Positions 36,449-45,118 of a stretch of 64,000 nucleotides of DNA are shown piece after piece. Under the pieces are notes generated by a model, which was given only the letters and a program-made list of their open reading frames with translations, was not told where the DNA came from and searched no databases. The position numbers and the translations under genes were made by a program. Each line of letters opens with the position of its first letter. Position 1 is the first letter of the stretch. The DNA comes from Desulfobulbaceae bacterium (GTDB taxonomy: Bacteria; Desulfobacterota; Desulfobulbia; Desulfobulbales; SURF-16): assembly GCA_020444175.1 (NCBI GenBank), contig JAHLLM010000008.1, positions 1-64,000 on the forward strand, read 5' to 3'.

Positions 36449-36480
36449 AGAATATTCTTAACTTTACTGTAGAATATTCT
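36449..36480. promoter_or_regulatory. Tandem palindromic operator-like sites
   Basis: AGAATATTCT occurs at 36449-36458 and again at 36471-36480, each a perfect palindrome, 22 bases apart start to start, which is about two helical turns. They sit 14-45 bases upstream of the lipoprotein gene at 36435. This geometry fits two dimers of one regulator on the same face of DNA. Confidence 0.45.
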
Positions 36481-36555
36481 CCAATAAAACCAAAGAAAAA
36501 GTAATTTTGTTGTATCTATTCAGCGAGGGCTCGCAATGGTCCTCAACTCCGGGCC

Positions 36556-36675
36556 GTAACTATTCAGATGTGCCTTAGATTTGGACAAGCAGGTAAGCGA
36601 GCTTGCGAGACTCCGATAGCCCATCTATGTGAGCAGGCTTGATCGTTCAAAGATGAGGTGCAGCTGAATAGTTAC
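36556..36675. mobile_element. 120-bp MITE-like element (GTAACTATTCAG family), complete copy
   Basis: GTAACTATTCAGATG (36556-36570) and CAGCTGAATAGTTAC (36661-36675) are inverted repeats with one mismatch. The interior contains GGACAAGCAGGTAAGCGAGC and GATCGTTCAAAGATGAGGTG, both found again elsewhere (11785-11811; 40881-40906; 63666-63693). No open reading frame exists. No target duplication is obvious. Confidence 0.7.
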
Positions 36676-36698
36676 TCATTTTTATCAGTTTTGTTTTC

Positions 36699-36733
36699 AA
36701 GGAGTGGCTGGTTGAGCCACTCCTTTTTTTTCC
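36699..36733 (+). terminator. Strong rho-independent terminator with no gene directly upstream
   Basis: AAGGAGTGGCT (36699-36709) and AGCCACTCCTT (36715-36725) form an 11-bp perfect stem with a five-base loop, followed by a run of eight T on the plus strand. The nearest plus-strand gene upstream ends at 35718. It may end a short untranslated transcript or insulate the response-regulator gene downstream. Confidence 0.75.
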
Positions 36734-36735
36734 TC

Positions 36736-37064
36736 GTTGTCCCTCATTTTCCTTTAAATCATCTTTTTCGAATATCACTCTTTCCTGTAAAGATTATCCT
36801 GTCAGTCTGACCTTTTGTCATTTTCCTTGCACCTTTTTGTGCTATAAGGATATGATAACTATAACCGTATTTGAAGTTGTGCTAAGATGTCTTTAAGTAT
36901 TGAATTTTTTAGGTAAATGAGAAATATTGTTTCCAGGGGCTTCCTTGGAAACCAGAATGAGCCTGGCATCTGCTGACAGTCCGAAAACGTAAGTGGCCTG
37001 AGTCGCTGCCCATCTTTTTTAAACGCGTATTAATTGATTATACCCGCGGTTTTTGGGATTTTTT
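36736..37064. other. Leader region before the receiver-TPR gene
   Basis: No gene is visible. A hairpin GTTTCCA / TGGAAAC (36929-36935, 36946-36952) and the following CAGAATGAGCCTGGC stretch could be a structured leader, but I do not recognise a riboswitch class. Confidence 0.3.
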
Positions 37065-38237
37065 GTGAAAAACAGCGAAGAAAAAATACTGATAGTTGAA
37101 GATAATCAAGCTATGAGAAAGATCCTGGAGACGCTTCTCCTTGATCTTGGCTATAACAACCTCACAACGGCAGTCAATGGACTGAAGGCCTGGGAGAGAG
37201 TTCAGGACGGAGATATTGATCTTGTCCTCAGTGACTATCTCATGCCGGAAGTAAACGGACTTGAGCTGCTCCGCCTTATTCGTAAATCTCGAAAGTTCTA
37301 TAACCTTCCCTTTATCATGGTTACCGGTGTTGATATGCGCGGTGACTTTATGCGTTGCCTTCAGGCAGAGGTGGACCATTACATTATTAAGCCTCCCAAT
37401 ATGAACCATTTGGGGAACCTGGTAAAACTGGCGCTTGTTGCCCGAAAGTATCCAAGCCCGTATTTAAGATGCATGGCAACGGGGAAATTTTTCTTTTTAA
37501 ACGAAAAGTATGAAGAGGCTCTGGAAAATTTTGAGTTGGCCAGCCAGGAAAGAAACGATCTTGCGCTCCCCTATTATTATATGGCCATGACCTATCAGCA
37601 GCTCGGCGATGAGAAAAGTTGCGAATTAAACTTCAAAAAATCTCTTATTATAGAAAACCAGTTTATCAGCTCCATTCTGGCTCTTGCTGAAATTTACGAA
37701 GCTCGGGGAGACGATGAAAACCTTGCCCATTACCTGAAACTGGCGACAGAAGTTCTGCCTGATACATTTGACGTTCATGTCGGTCTTGCCAGAGCCTGCT
37801 CCCGCACCGGGGATGTAAAAAAAGCCAAAAAACACCTTGATGAGGCTGCCCGACTGGCAAAAAGCAATCTTGAGCAGAACAAGGAGGTTGTGGAAGGATA
37901 TCTGGAGGCCGGCTTTGTTGACAAGGCGGATGAAATTTTCGGCAGGAGGGTACAGGACGACAACAATGAAAAAACAATTCATTTTTTAAACAGGCTCGGT
38001 CTGCGCTCCAAGAAAAGTGAACAATACAATAAGGCAAAGCATTATTATTTAAGCGCATTAAAGCTGGACCCGCAGCACAAGGTCGTGAATTACAATCTGG
38101 CAAGCCTTCTTGCCGGGCAAAAAGAAATTGAGGCTGCCGAGTCCTATCTCAAAAAAGTTCTCCGTCTTTATCCCGATTTCAAGGAGGCGGTCGAACTTCT
38201 GGAGGCGGTGAAAAAAGTCGCTACGTCAACGGTCTGA
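37065..38237 (+). CDS. Receiver-TPR response regulator
   Basis: Residues 1-125 form a CheY-like receiver: ILIVEDNQAMRK (acidic pocket), VLSDYLMPEVNGLELL (phospho-acceptor Asp), FIMVTGVD (Thr) and HYIIKPPN (Lys). The rest, about 260 residues, is a series of TPR helices (FLNEKYEEALENFELAS, YKAKHYYLSALKLDPQHK-like, GQKEIEAAESYLKKVLRLYP). There is no DNA-binding or enzymatic output, so signalling is by protein-protein contact, as in other receiver-TPR proteins of this group. The GTG at 37065 follows GGGA; a TTG four codons earlier is possible. The convergent hybrid kinase next door may be its partner. Confidence 0.85.
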   Translation: MKNSEEKILIVEDNQAMRKILETLLLDLGYNNLTTAVNGLKAWERVQDGDIDLVLSDYLMPEVNGLELLRLIRKSRKFYNLPFIMVTGVDMRGDFMRCLQAEVDHYIIKPPNMNHLGNLVKLALVARKYPSPYLRCMATGKFFFLNEKYEEALENFELASQERNDLALPYYYMAMTYQQLGDEKSCELNFKKSLIIENQFISSILALAEIYEARGDDENLAHYLKLATEVLPDTFDVHVGLARACSRTGDVKKAKKHLDEAARLAKSNLEQNKEVVEGYLEAGFVDKADEIFGRRVQDDNNEKTIHFLNRLGLRSKKSEQYNKAKHYYLSALKLDPQHKVVNYNLASLLAGQKEIEAAESYLKKVLRLYPDFKEAVELLEAVKKVATSTV

Positions 38238-38357
38238 CTTGGTTGCCGGGAATGAGCCCTTTTATAGGGAATGTCATTTCTGCACCAAAGAATGGTATTT
38301 TGAGCAAAAGAGGGGGATTGTTCTCAATCGGGCTGAAAAGGGGGCCGTTTCGCTGGA

Positions 38358-40625
38358 TCAGGCGTACTGTTTCAGAAGGTTTGTAAGGGAATCCAGAGTA
38401 TAGGGCTTTTCCAGGGATGCCAGGAACCCGTATTCTTCAAAGTTGGACACAACAATGTCATCCGCGTAACCGCTTGCCACTATTGCCTTGATTTTCGGAT
38501 CAATCTCCCGCAAATGCCGCATGGTTTCTCTGCCGCCCATTCCTCCATGAATTGTCAGATCAAGGAGGACGATATCAAAAGGAGCATCTGAAAGAAAAGC
38601 CTTTTGGTAGAGCTCCACTGCATTTCTGCCGTCTTCAACAATTTCAAATTCATAACCAAGGCGTTTGAGCATCCTGCCCACAACTTGACTGACCTCCTTT
38701 TCGTCTTCAAGGACCAGAATTCGACGACCCGTGGCTTGGGGCGTTTTTTGTTTTGTCGTGCTTTTGTCAGATTTTTCGGCATCGTGCTGAGAGGCCGGAA
38801 TGAGGATCGTAAAAGTCGTTCCTTTTCCGGGCGTCGACTCTGCTGAAATCCGGCCTTTATGTTTTGTGATTATGGAAAGACAAACGGCAAGCCCCAGTCC
38901 TGTACCTTTGTCTGCACCTTTTGTCTTTGTAGAAAAATATGGGTCAAATACTTTGGGCAGGATATCAGGGGCAATACCGCGACCCTCATCCTGAACAGTA
39001 ATTTTAACGTATTTTCCCGGGGCAAGGGGAGAGCCGTTTTCTTCTATTTCGCAGTTTTCCCCATATATAAAGAAATTTCCTCCATCCGGCATAGCCTCTT
39101 TAGCGTTGGTGAATAAGTTGTACAAGACCTGATTCATCTGCTTCTGGTCAATGGAAACAAGCCAGAGATCATCAGAAAAAGTCAGGGTTGTTTTTATGTT
39201 TGGCTCTTTTAGAATATTTTTTTCAGCCTCTTCTATGAGGTCCTTGAAAGACGTTGCCTGGATGACCGGAGCCCCTCCCCTGGCAAAGGTGAGGAGTTGC
39301 CCTGTTAATTTTTTTGCTTTATCCAAAGATCGTAAAGAGGCACGTAAAAATTGAGATTCGATGCTTGACGGAGACAACGTATCTCCGGCCATTTCAATGT
39401 TTCCAAAAATTGCCATAAGCAGGTTGTTAAAGTCGTGGGCAATACCACCGGCAAATGTCCCCAGGGACTCAATGTTTTTAATTTTTTGGAGCTCTTCCTT
39501 TATCCTTTTTTGTTCTGTTATGTCCGCGATAACTCCATCAAGCCAGAGAGGGTTGCCATTGGAGTCATATTTTGCCTGGCCTCTTTCGTGGACCCAGCGA
39601 AGAGTGCCATCTTGATGTACAATTCGATAATCAATGACATAGGGCTTGTGGTTGGCAACGCTCGCATCGACCTCTTTTGCTACAAAATCAAGATCTTCAG
39701 GGTGAACAAGGTCTGCATAAACAAGTTTCCCATCCATGAACTCCCCGGCCCTGTAACCGGTGAACGGAAAAATATTTTCACTCATATGATGAACGCGCCA
39801 GGGAATCTTTAACTCGCAGCGGTAGATTGCCTCTGGAATATTTTCAATAATCGTCCGAAATTGTTCTCTTTTATCAAAAAGCTCCTTTTCAGCATTTTTA
39901 CGTTCCTCTATTTCTTCCCTCAGTTCTTTATTTGTTTTTGTAAGCTCAACTGTTCGTGCCCGTACCTGTTGTTCAAGTTCATTTTTGTGCTGCCGTAACT
40001 GCTCTTCAACTTTTAAGGCCTGCTCGATCTCGCGGTCTTTTTCGAAGTCATATTGCAGGGATTTGCATGATTTGGCAAACATTTGAAGAGAAATTGAAAT
40101 GCTGGAAATAAGAAAAATAAGAGCCATGACTCCCATGGCAACATGGATTTCATTGCCGTAATAAAGGAAGCTGATAGATATCGGCAGGAGAGCCGGCAGG
40201 CTGAAACAATAAAAGGCATATTGCATTGCAGATGTCGAGGCAATGGAGCCGGCGACATTACCGCCAAGGACAAAGGCAATAAACATCTGATGGGGAACCG
40301 AATCAGTGAGAAAGATGAAAAATCCCGCACTTCCCCAGATTACTCCGGACGAAAGTAATCCCCCGAAATAGAGAAAGGTCCATGTGGTTAAAGAGGTCTT
40401 GGTGTCTTGCGATTTTATATAAAAATAACGGCTGGTTATTCTGAAAAAAAAGAGAAGAAGGTGTGCTGCGATCCAGGTGAGCAAAATTTCTGAATTGATT
40501 TTTCCCCAGAGAATGTAAAGCAGGATAAGTGAGTTGATGAGGGAGGCGGACAAAGAAACCGAAAGGTGGGAATAGGACTGGTCCAGTTGTTTAGGGAAAA
40601 ATTTGTGACATTCTGGATTTTTCAT
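38358..40625 (-). CDS. Membrane hybrid histidine kinase (PAS-HisKA-HATPase-REC)
   Basis: An N-terminal membrane domain with about six helices (about residues 25-190, for example LINSLILLYILWG and FGGLLSSGVIWGSAGFFIFL) resembles MASE-type sensors. A coiled coil (EQLRQHKNELEQQVRART) leads to a PAS domain, then HisKA with [14 protein letters not shown] (phospho-acceptor His), HATPase with NLFTNAKEAM and GKGTTFTILIP, and a C-terminal receiver (ILVLEDEKEVS, IVLLDLTIHGGMGG). The HDFNN form defines the HK4-like group common in this phylum. The ATG at 40625 is chosen as a conservative start; the frame is open to 40736. Membrane-perceived input is unknown. Confidence 0.88.
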   Translation of the reverse strand: MKNPECHKFFPKQLDQSYSHLSVSLSASLINSLILLYILWGKINSEILLTWIAAHLLLFFFRITSRYFYIKSQDTKTSLTTWTFLYFGGLLSSGVIWGSAGFFIFLTDSVPHQMFIAFVLGGNVAGSIASTSAMQYAFYCFSLPALLPISISFLYYGNEIHVAMGVMALIFLISSISISLQMFAKSCKSLQYDFEKDREIEQALKVEEQLRQHKNELEQQVRARTVELTKTNKELREEIEERKNAEKELFDKREQFRTIIENIPEAIYRCELKIPWRVHHMSENIFPFTGYRAGEFMDGKLVYADLVHPEDLDFVAKEVDASVANHKPYVIDYRIVHQDGTLRWVHERGQAKYDSNGNPLWLDGVIADITEQKRIKEELQKIKNIESLGTFAGGIAHDFNNLLMAIFGNIEMAGDTLSPSSIESQFLRASLRSLDKAKKLTGQLLTFARGGAPVIQATSFKDLIEEAEKNILKEPNIKTTLTFSDDLWLVSIDQKQMNQVLYNLFTNAKEAMPDGGNFFIYGENCEIEENGSPLAPGKYVKITVQDEGRGIAPDILPKVFDPYFSTKTKGADKGTGLGLAVCLSIITKHKGRISAESTPGKGTTFTILIPASQHDAEKSDKSTTKQKTPQATGRRILVLEDEKEVSQVVGRMLKRLGYEFEIVEDGRNAVELYQKAFLSDAPFDIVLLDLTIHGGMGGRETMRHLREIDPKIKAIVASGYADDIVVSNFEEYGFLASLEKPYTLDSLTNLLKQYA

Positions 40626-40854
40626 GAGCAAAAGATGCTCCCGGATAATTTTGTCATGGCTGGAAGAGATCGCCTCTCCCTTTCCAAAAATGATGACCCA
40701 AGAGACAGTCAAAGTCAAGAGAGGGTTAGATGGCATGCCTGTATGGCAATGTTTTAAAGATATGCGACAATGGACACAAGATAGATATTGAGTATTGCAG
40801 GGCTTTATGTGTATCCTTGAAGAGTGTTAAGCTGTATCCAAATGATAATAAATT

Positions 40855-40926
40855 GCTAACTATTCAGCTGCACCCAACGGAGTCTGCGCTTACCTGTCCA
40901 AATCCGAGGCCCACCTGAACAGTTGC
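40855..40926. repeat. Short variant of the GTAACTATTCAG repeat family
   Basis: CTAACTATTCAGCTGCACCC on the left and GGCCCACCTGAACAGTTGC on the right form imperfect inverted ends. Between them GGAGTCTGCGCTTACCTGTC matches, in reverse, the interior of 36556-36675. It is therefore an internally shortened copy of the same family. It lies between the divergent histidine kinase and antiporter genes. Confidence 0.6.
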
Positions 40927-40993
40927 GGCCTGGAGTTGATGCCAATTCGAGCCCTTGCTGAAAAGTTACATAAATTGATAAATTGTAATCGTT

Positions 40994-41515
40994 ATGGCAG
41001 ATAACAACACAACTCGTCAATCGCCTCTCGTCAGACGTGTTCTCCGGCGTTTTCTTTTTTTAGCTCTGATCTGGCTGGTGCTTTGCGGTTCCGAGCAGGC
41101 AAGTTGGATTCTCGGCCTGCCGGCAGTGCTGATCGCTGTTCTTATCAGTCTCATGCTGGCACCATATTCAGAGTTTTCTTTCAGTTTTTCCGGCCTCTGC
41201 AGTTTCATCCCTTTTTTTCTTCGCCAGTCCTCGTTAAGCGGCTTTGACGTCATGAGACGGGCCCTTGCTGTGCAGCCTGATATTAATCCTGGTCTTGTGC
41301 CCTATACCACTTTTCTTCCCCAAGGGGCGCCGCGCATTTTTTTTGTCAATACGATCAGTCTGTTGCCTGGGACATTGAGTGCGGAACTTCATGGAAATGA
41401 AGTCACTGTCCACACCATTGATAAGGATCTGGCCATCTGGGCCACTATTCAAAATCTGGAGTTGCGTATCGCCTATTTATTCCGGATAGGACCGCCAGTG
41501 GAGGTAAAAAAATGA
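40994..41515 (+). CDS. mrpE: Na+/H+ antiporter subunit E (MrpE/MnhE-like)
   Basis: 173 residues with two or three hydrophobic helices near the N-terminus (FLFLALIWLVLCGSEQASW and VLIAVLISLMLAPYSEF) and the conserved family tail (FVNTISLLPGTLSAELHGNE, then VTVHTIDKD), which is diagnostic for MrpE. In Mrp antiporters this subunit joins the small-subunit module and is needed for assembly or activity. First gene of the operon; its TGA overlaps the start of the next gene (ATGA). No clear ribosome site is visible before the ATG. Confidence 0.92.
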   Translation: MADNNTTRQSPLVRRVLRRFLFLALIWLVLCGSEQASWILGLPAVLIAVLISLMLAPYSEFSFSFSGLCSFIPFFLRQSSLSGFDVMRRALAVQPDINPGLVPYTTFLPQGAPRIFFVNTISLLPGTLSAELHGNEVTVHTIDKDLAIWATIQNLELRIAYLFRIGPPVEVKK

Positions 41516-41760
41516 GCCTTGTCCATATTCTTTTTGCCCTTATTCTGCTTCTGGCAGTTGCTGTCGGCATGATCCGTATACATTTCGGCCCCACTGCTGC
41601 AGACAGAATGATGGCTGCCCAGCTTTTCGGAACATGCGGCGTTGCTATCCTGCTGCTGCTGGCATGGGGCCTGAACACTCCGGTGCTGCTTGATATTGCC
41701 CTTGTTTTTGCCCTGCTGGCGGCCCTGACGACAATGACCTTTGTTCGCCGCGCCTGGTAG
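41512..41760 (+). CDS. mrpF: Antiporter subunit F (MrpF/MnhF-like)
   Basis: 82 residues with three transmembrane helices and the typical MrpF core (RIHFGPTAADRMMAAQLFGT, then CGVAILLLL). Translation is coupled to mrpE by a four-base overlap. MrpF lies with MrpE and MrpG at the membrane end of the complex. A gap of 195 bases follows before mrpG, an unusual break within this otherwise overlapping operon; it contains no gene and has a small palindromic patch around CTTCACGAAGCCCACGAAGG. Confidence 0.9.
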   Translation: MSLVHILFALILLLAVAVGMIRIHFGPTAADRMMAAQLFGTCGVAILLLLAWGLNTPVLLDIALVFALLAALTTMTFVRRAW

Positions 41761-41955
41761 GGATTGTTATGAACATGGCAAAAATAATGAGGATAATTGA
41801 CTGAATAAAGGAAATTATCCTTCACGAAGCCCACGAAGGAAAAATATAATTTTTTATTTTTAGTCCATCTTGTTGTTCATCGCGGGTTTTATGATGAAAA
41901 AAATGTATGGGTGACATTCATAGGTCTCTACAGAATTAGTGGAAGGAGAAAGTAG

Positions 41956-42258
41956 ATGGATTTTCTAGATAAAATTGGCATTTTTCTCATCACTCTGGGG
42001 TTGCCGTTTTTTCTTTCCGGCACAGTGGGACTTCTTCGCTTTCCCGACATCTATACCCGACTGCATGCCCTTACCAAGGCGGATAATGTGGGATTGGGGC
42101 TGATTATCCTCGGTCTTGCCTTTCAGGCCGACAGCTGGCTTATTGTAGCCAGATTGCTGCTCATCTGGCTCCTGGTGCTCATTGCAAGCTCCGCCTCCTG
42201 CCATCTTGTGGCCAGCAGGGCCATGCAAAACAAGATTAAACCCTGGTCCAGCCCATGA
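41956..42258 (+). CDS. mrpG: Antiporter subunit G (MrpG/MnhG-like)
   Basis: 100 residues and three helices, with the MrpG signature LLRFPDIYTRLHALTKADNV (about residues 25-45) in which the LRxPDxYxRLHAxxK pattern is highly conserved. AAGGAGAAAG lies just before the ATG. The last four bases overlap the next gene. Confidence 0.92.
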   Translation: MDFLDKIGIFLITLGLPFFLSGTVGLLRFPDIYTRLHALTKADNVGLGLIILGLAFQADSWLIVARLLLIWLLVLIASSASCHLVASRAMQNKIKPWSSP

Positions 42259-42566
42259 ATTTAATTATATCCCTTTTTGATATTGTTCTTGTCATAACCC
42301 TGCTCTGGCTGGCCTGGAGCATGTTGTCCACCGAGGATATCTTCAAAGCAGTTGTCCTGTTTATTTCCTTCGGGCTGCTGATGGCCCTGGCCTGGGTCAG
42401 AATGCGCGCGCCGGATGTGGCCCTGGCCGAGGCAGCTCTTGGTACCGGTCTGACAGGGCCACTGTTTTTTTCCGCTTTGCGGCGTATGGAGCGCCTTCGC
42501 CAAGACGAACGAAGGCTTGATACCAGTGAGGATAGAGATGCCGATACTGACTCGGAACAGGAATAA
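42255..42566 (+). CDS. MbhD-like subunit (DUF4040)
   Basis: 103 residues: three helices (LIISLFDIVLVITLLWLAW, AVVLFISFGLLMALAWVRM, DVALAEAALGTGLTGPLFF) and a charged tail. The APDVALAEAALG motif is the hallmark of the MbhD/DUF4040 family, equivalent to part of the C-terminal half of MrpA. In Mrp-type complexes this segment sits between the large pump subunits and the small subunits. The gene overlaps mrpG (ATGA) and runs into the next start near 42538. Confidence 0.88.
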   Translation: MNLIISLFDIVLVITLLWLAWSMLSTEDIFKAVVLFISFGLLMALAWVRMRAPDVALAEAALGTGLTGPLFFSALRRMERLRQDERRLDTSEDRDADTDSEQE

Positions 42567-43281
42567 CAGAAAGAGGCTTGATCCTTATCTGCTTCTGCTT
42601 TTTTTCTTTGTTGCCTGCCTCGTCTTATGGCTGGGAGCAATTCTCTGCTCACTGCCCATGGGCGTGCCCGGCCTGGGTAAGGAAGTTGCAAGCCTCCAGC
42701 AGAGGAGCGGGGTGCAGAGTCCGGTAACGGCAGTACTTCTCAATTTCCGTGGCTATGACACTTTTCTTGAAGTCCTGGTTCTCCTGCTGGCGGTTATCGG
42801 TGTCTGGTCCATGACCCTGGCTCCTTTTCCTTCAGGAGAAGTGGAGAAAAGTCCGGTGCAGCTTGGTGTGGTGAGACTGCTGACACCGCTTATGGTCCTG
42901 GTTGGCGCCTATCTCGTCTGGCAGGGCAGTCATCTTGCCGGCGGAGCCTTTCAGGGTGGAGCCGTACTTGGCGGTGCCGGCGTACTCCTGCTGGTTGCGG
43001 AACTCCCCTGGCTGCGTTCCGTACCGTCGCTGCCCCTTCGCATAGCTCTGCTGGCAGGGCCTCTTGTCTTTTTCAGCGTTGCTCTCTACTGTCTGCTTAG
43101 ACAAGGAAAATTCCTTGCCTATCCCCAGGATACGGCAGGAGCTTTCCTGTTAATTATAGAAACAGCCTGCGCTCTTTCCATAGGGGTTACCCTTGCCTCC
43201 CTTTTTGCCGGCGGGCGACCTGATGACGACCTTCCCGAAACGGGAACTCCTTCAGACCCGCAGGGAGGTCGCACAGAATGA
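42538..43281 (+). CDS. MbhE-MrpB fused antiporter subunit
   Basis: About 247 residues. The first part (LLLLFFFVACLVLWLGAI) resembles MbhE, followed by an MrpB domain (TAVLLNFRGYDTFLEVLVLL, VRLLTPLMVLVGAYLVWQG, LAGGAFQGGAVLGGAGVLL). The NFRGYDT and HLAGGAFQGG motifs identify MrpB. Fusing the two is seen in membrane-bound hydrogenase and Mrp relatives. The ATG at 42538 follows GAGGATAGAG; the frame is open seven codons further upstream. It overlaps the next start by four bases. Confidence 0.88.
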   Translation: MPILTRNRNNRKRLDPYLLLLFFFVACLVLWLGAILCSLPMGVPGLGKEVASLQQRSGVQSPVTAVLLNFRGYDTFLEVLVLLLAVIGVWSMTLAPFPSGEVEKSPVQLGVVRLLTPLMVLVGAYLVWQGSHLAGGAFQGGAVLGGAGVLLLVAELPWLRSVPSLPLRIALLAGPLVFFSVALYCLLRQGKFLAYPQDTAGAFLLIIETACALSIGVTLASLFAGGRPDDDLPETGTPSDPQGGRTE

Positions 43282-43610
43282 TTACCAATTTTCTCTACAG
43301 TTTCTGCGGCCTGTTTGTTTTTTTCATGGGTTTTTTTGCCCTTATCGCCTGTTCGCATCCCCTGCGGAAAATCCTGGCTGTCAATGTCATGTCCACCGGA
43401 GTTTTTCTGATCCTGGTGGCCGGGGCCTATCGCCCTGCCTCTGTCGGTGATATTGATCCCGTTCCCCACGCCATGGTTTTGACCGGAATTGTGGTGTCGG
43501 TGAGTGTCACGGCTCTTGCCCTTATTCTGGCCTGCCGGGTGCAGGAAACATCGAATCTGTCTCTTTTGAGGCCAAAATCGATAAATGGCCGGGAGGAGTC
43601 CGAAGACTGA
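43278..43610 (+). CDS. mrpC: Antiporter subunit C (MrpC/NuoK-like)
   Basis: 110 residues with three helices, the middle and third carrying the NuoK-like core (LRKILAVNVMSTGVFLILVA and PVPHAMVLTGIVVSVSVTAL). The DPVPHAMVLTGIVV sequence is typical for MrpC. It is homologous to complex I subunit NuoK, which lies beside the antiporter-like subunits. Its TGA overlaps the ATG of the following gene (TGATG). Confidence 0.92.
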   Translation: MITNFLYSFCGLFVFFMGFFALIACSHPLRKILAVNVMSTGVFLILVAGAYRPASVGDIDPVPHAMVLTGIVVSVSVTALALILACRVQETSNLSLLRPKSINGREESED

Positions 43611-45118
43611 TGCTCTTTGACTCTTCCTCATGGATAATCGCACCAATTGTTCTGCCGTTAATGGCCGGCCTCTTCTGTTTTCTTTTCACGCGCGGCACAT
43701 TTGCCATATCGGTAGTTGCTTCCATAGCTAATTTAGTGACTGTCGTTGTCCTGCACCGGCAGTTGATTTCTTTTGGTCCCACGAGGTATGTTGTGGGTGG
43801 CTGGCGTGTTCCTCTGGGAATTACCCTGCGAACGGATGGCCCTGCTCTTCTTATGCTGCTCATGGCCGCTGTTACCGGTGTTGCCATTACTTTTTACGCC
43901 AGAGGGTATTTTTCTTTCCGTATAGCCGAGCCTAAGCGCGAAGGCCGCCATGAAAGGCAGCAGCGATTTTTCTGGCCCCTGTGGATGATGCTTCTCGGCT
44001 CTTTAAATGCGCTCTTTCTGTCGTCTGATATTTTCAATCTTTACGTTACGCTGGAGCTTGTCAGCGTATCCGCGGCGGCCCTTGCCGCCCTTTCCGGCAA
44101 ACCCGCCTCCCAGATAGCAGCTTTCCGTTATCTGCTCGTCAGCCTCCTGGGTTCCTTGAGTTATCTGCTTGGCGTGGTCTTTATTTATAAAATCCATGGA
44201 GTGCTTGACCTGGATATGCTGCGCATGGCGGCATCAGGAGGTCCGGCCCTGGGTGCGGCTCTGGCACTCATGACTGTGGGGTTGCTGCTCAAAACCGCTC
44301 TGTTTCCCCTGCATTTCTGGCTGCCGCCCGCCCATGCCAATGCCCTTGCTCCGGTGAGCGCCATTCTTTCTGGCCTGGTCGTAAAGGGCTCCTTTTATCT
44401 GCTTTTTCGTCTTTGGTTTGATGTATTTCCCGGAGTTATCGCCACCCCTGCCCTGAACCTGATGGGACTCCTCGGGGCCGGGGCCATTCTCTGGGGGTCG
44501 GTTCAGGCCATCCGCCAGCAGCGCTTAAAGCTTCTTGTTGCCTATTCTACCGTGTCCCAGCTTGGCTACCTGTTTGTTGCCTTTCCCTTGGCCCGTCTTG
44601 AAAACGGGGCCGGGGTATGGACTGCGGTGACCTTCATGGCTCTGGCCCATGCCTGTGCCAAGGCGGCCATGTTCATGGCCGCCGGAGCCATTTTTCTCCA
44701 GGTGGGGCACGACCGCATCAGGGACCTGGCCGGAGTCCGGGCTTGCCTGCCTGTTGCTTCCCTGGCCTATGCCGTTGCCGGGGTGAATCTCATGGGACTG
44801 CCTCCCTCGGGGGGCTTTATGGCCAAATGGCTGCTTCTCACTTCTTCTCTTGCATCCTGCCGGTGGTGGTGGGGACTTGTTATCATGGCCGGAAGTCTGC
44901 TCGCGGCAATTTATGTGTTCCGCGTTGTCTCCCGGCTTTTCGTCATTCCTGCCGGAGAACCCCTTCGGGCCTGTTATCCCCATTCGATACTTCTTGAATG
45001 GCCGGCCCTGATTCTTGCCCTTATTTCCCTTCTGCTTGGCTTTGCGGCGCCGTATCCGCTGCAGCTTCTTGATACGGCACAGAGTGCCATGGCTCTGTTT
45101 TACGGAGGGTTGCCATGA
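43610..45118 (+). CDS. mrpD: Proton-conducting antiporter subunit, MrpD/NuoN-like (first)
   Basis: 502 residues with about fourteen hydrophobic helices. Key residues for ion translocation are present: the TM5 Glu in LYVTLELVSVS, and the two Lys in LLKTALFPLHFWLPPAHA and GLVVKGSFYLL. HFWLPPAHANALAPVSAILS is the family signature. It should contribute one H+/Na+ pathway. One-base and four-base overlaps join it to mrpC upstream and the next gene downstream. Confidence 0.92.
   Translation: MLFDSSSWIIAPIVLPLMAGLFCFLFTRGTFAISVVASIANLVTVVVLHRQLISFGPTRYVVGGWRVPLGITLRTDGPALLMLLMAAVTGVAITFYARGYFSFRIAEPKREGRHERQQRFFWPLWMMLLGSLNALFLSSDIFNLYVTLELVSVSAAALAALSGKPASQIAAFRYLLVSLLGSLSYLLGVVFIYKIHGVLDLDMLRMAASGGPALGAALALMTVGLLLKTALFPLHFWLPPAHANALAPVSAILSGLVVKGSFYLLFRLWFDVFPGVIATPALNLMGLLGAGAILWGSVQAIRQQRLKLLVAYSTVSQLGYLFVAFPLARLENGAGVWTAVTFMALAHACAKAAMFMAAGAIFLQVGHDRIRDLAGVRACLPVASLAYAVAGVNLMGLPPSGGFMAKWLLLTSSLASCRWWWGLVIMAGSLLAAIYVFRVVSRLFVIPAGEPLRACYPHSILLEWPALILALISLLLGFAAPYPLQLLDTAQSAMALFYGGLP

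Noticed and set aside
36846-37064. Possible riboswitch before the receiver-TPR gene
   Set aside because: Apart from one 7-bp hairpin I could not match the sequence to any riboswitch consensus I know.
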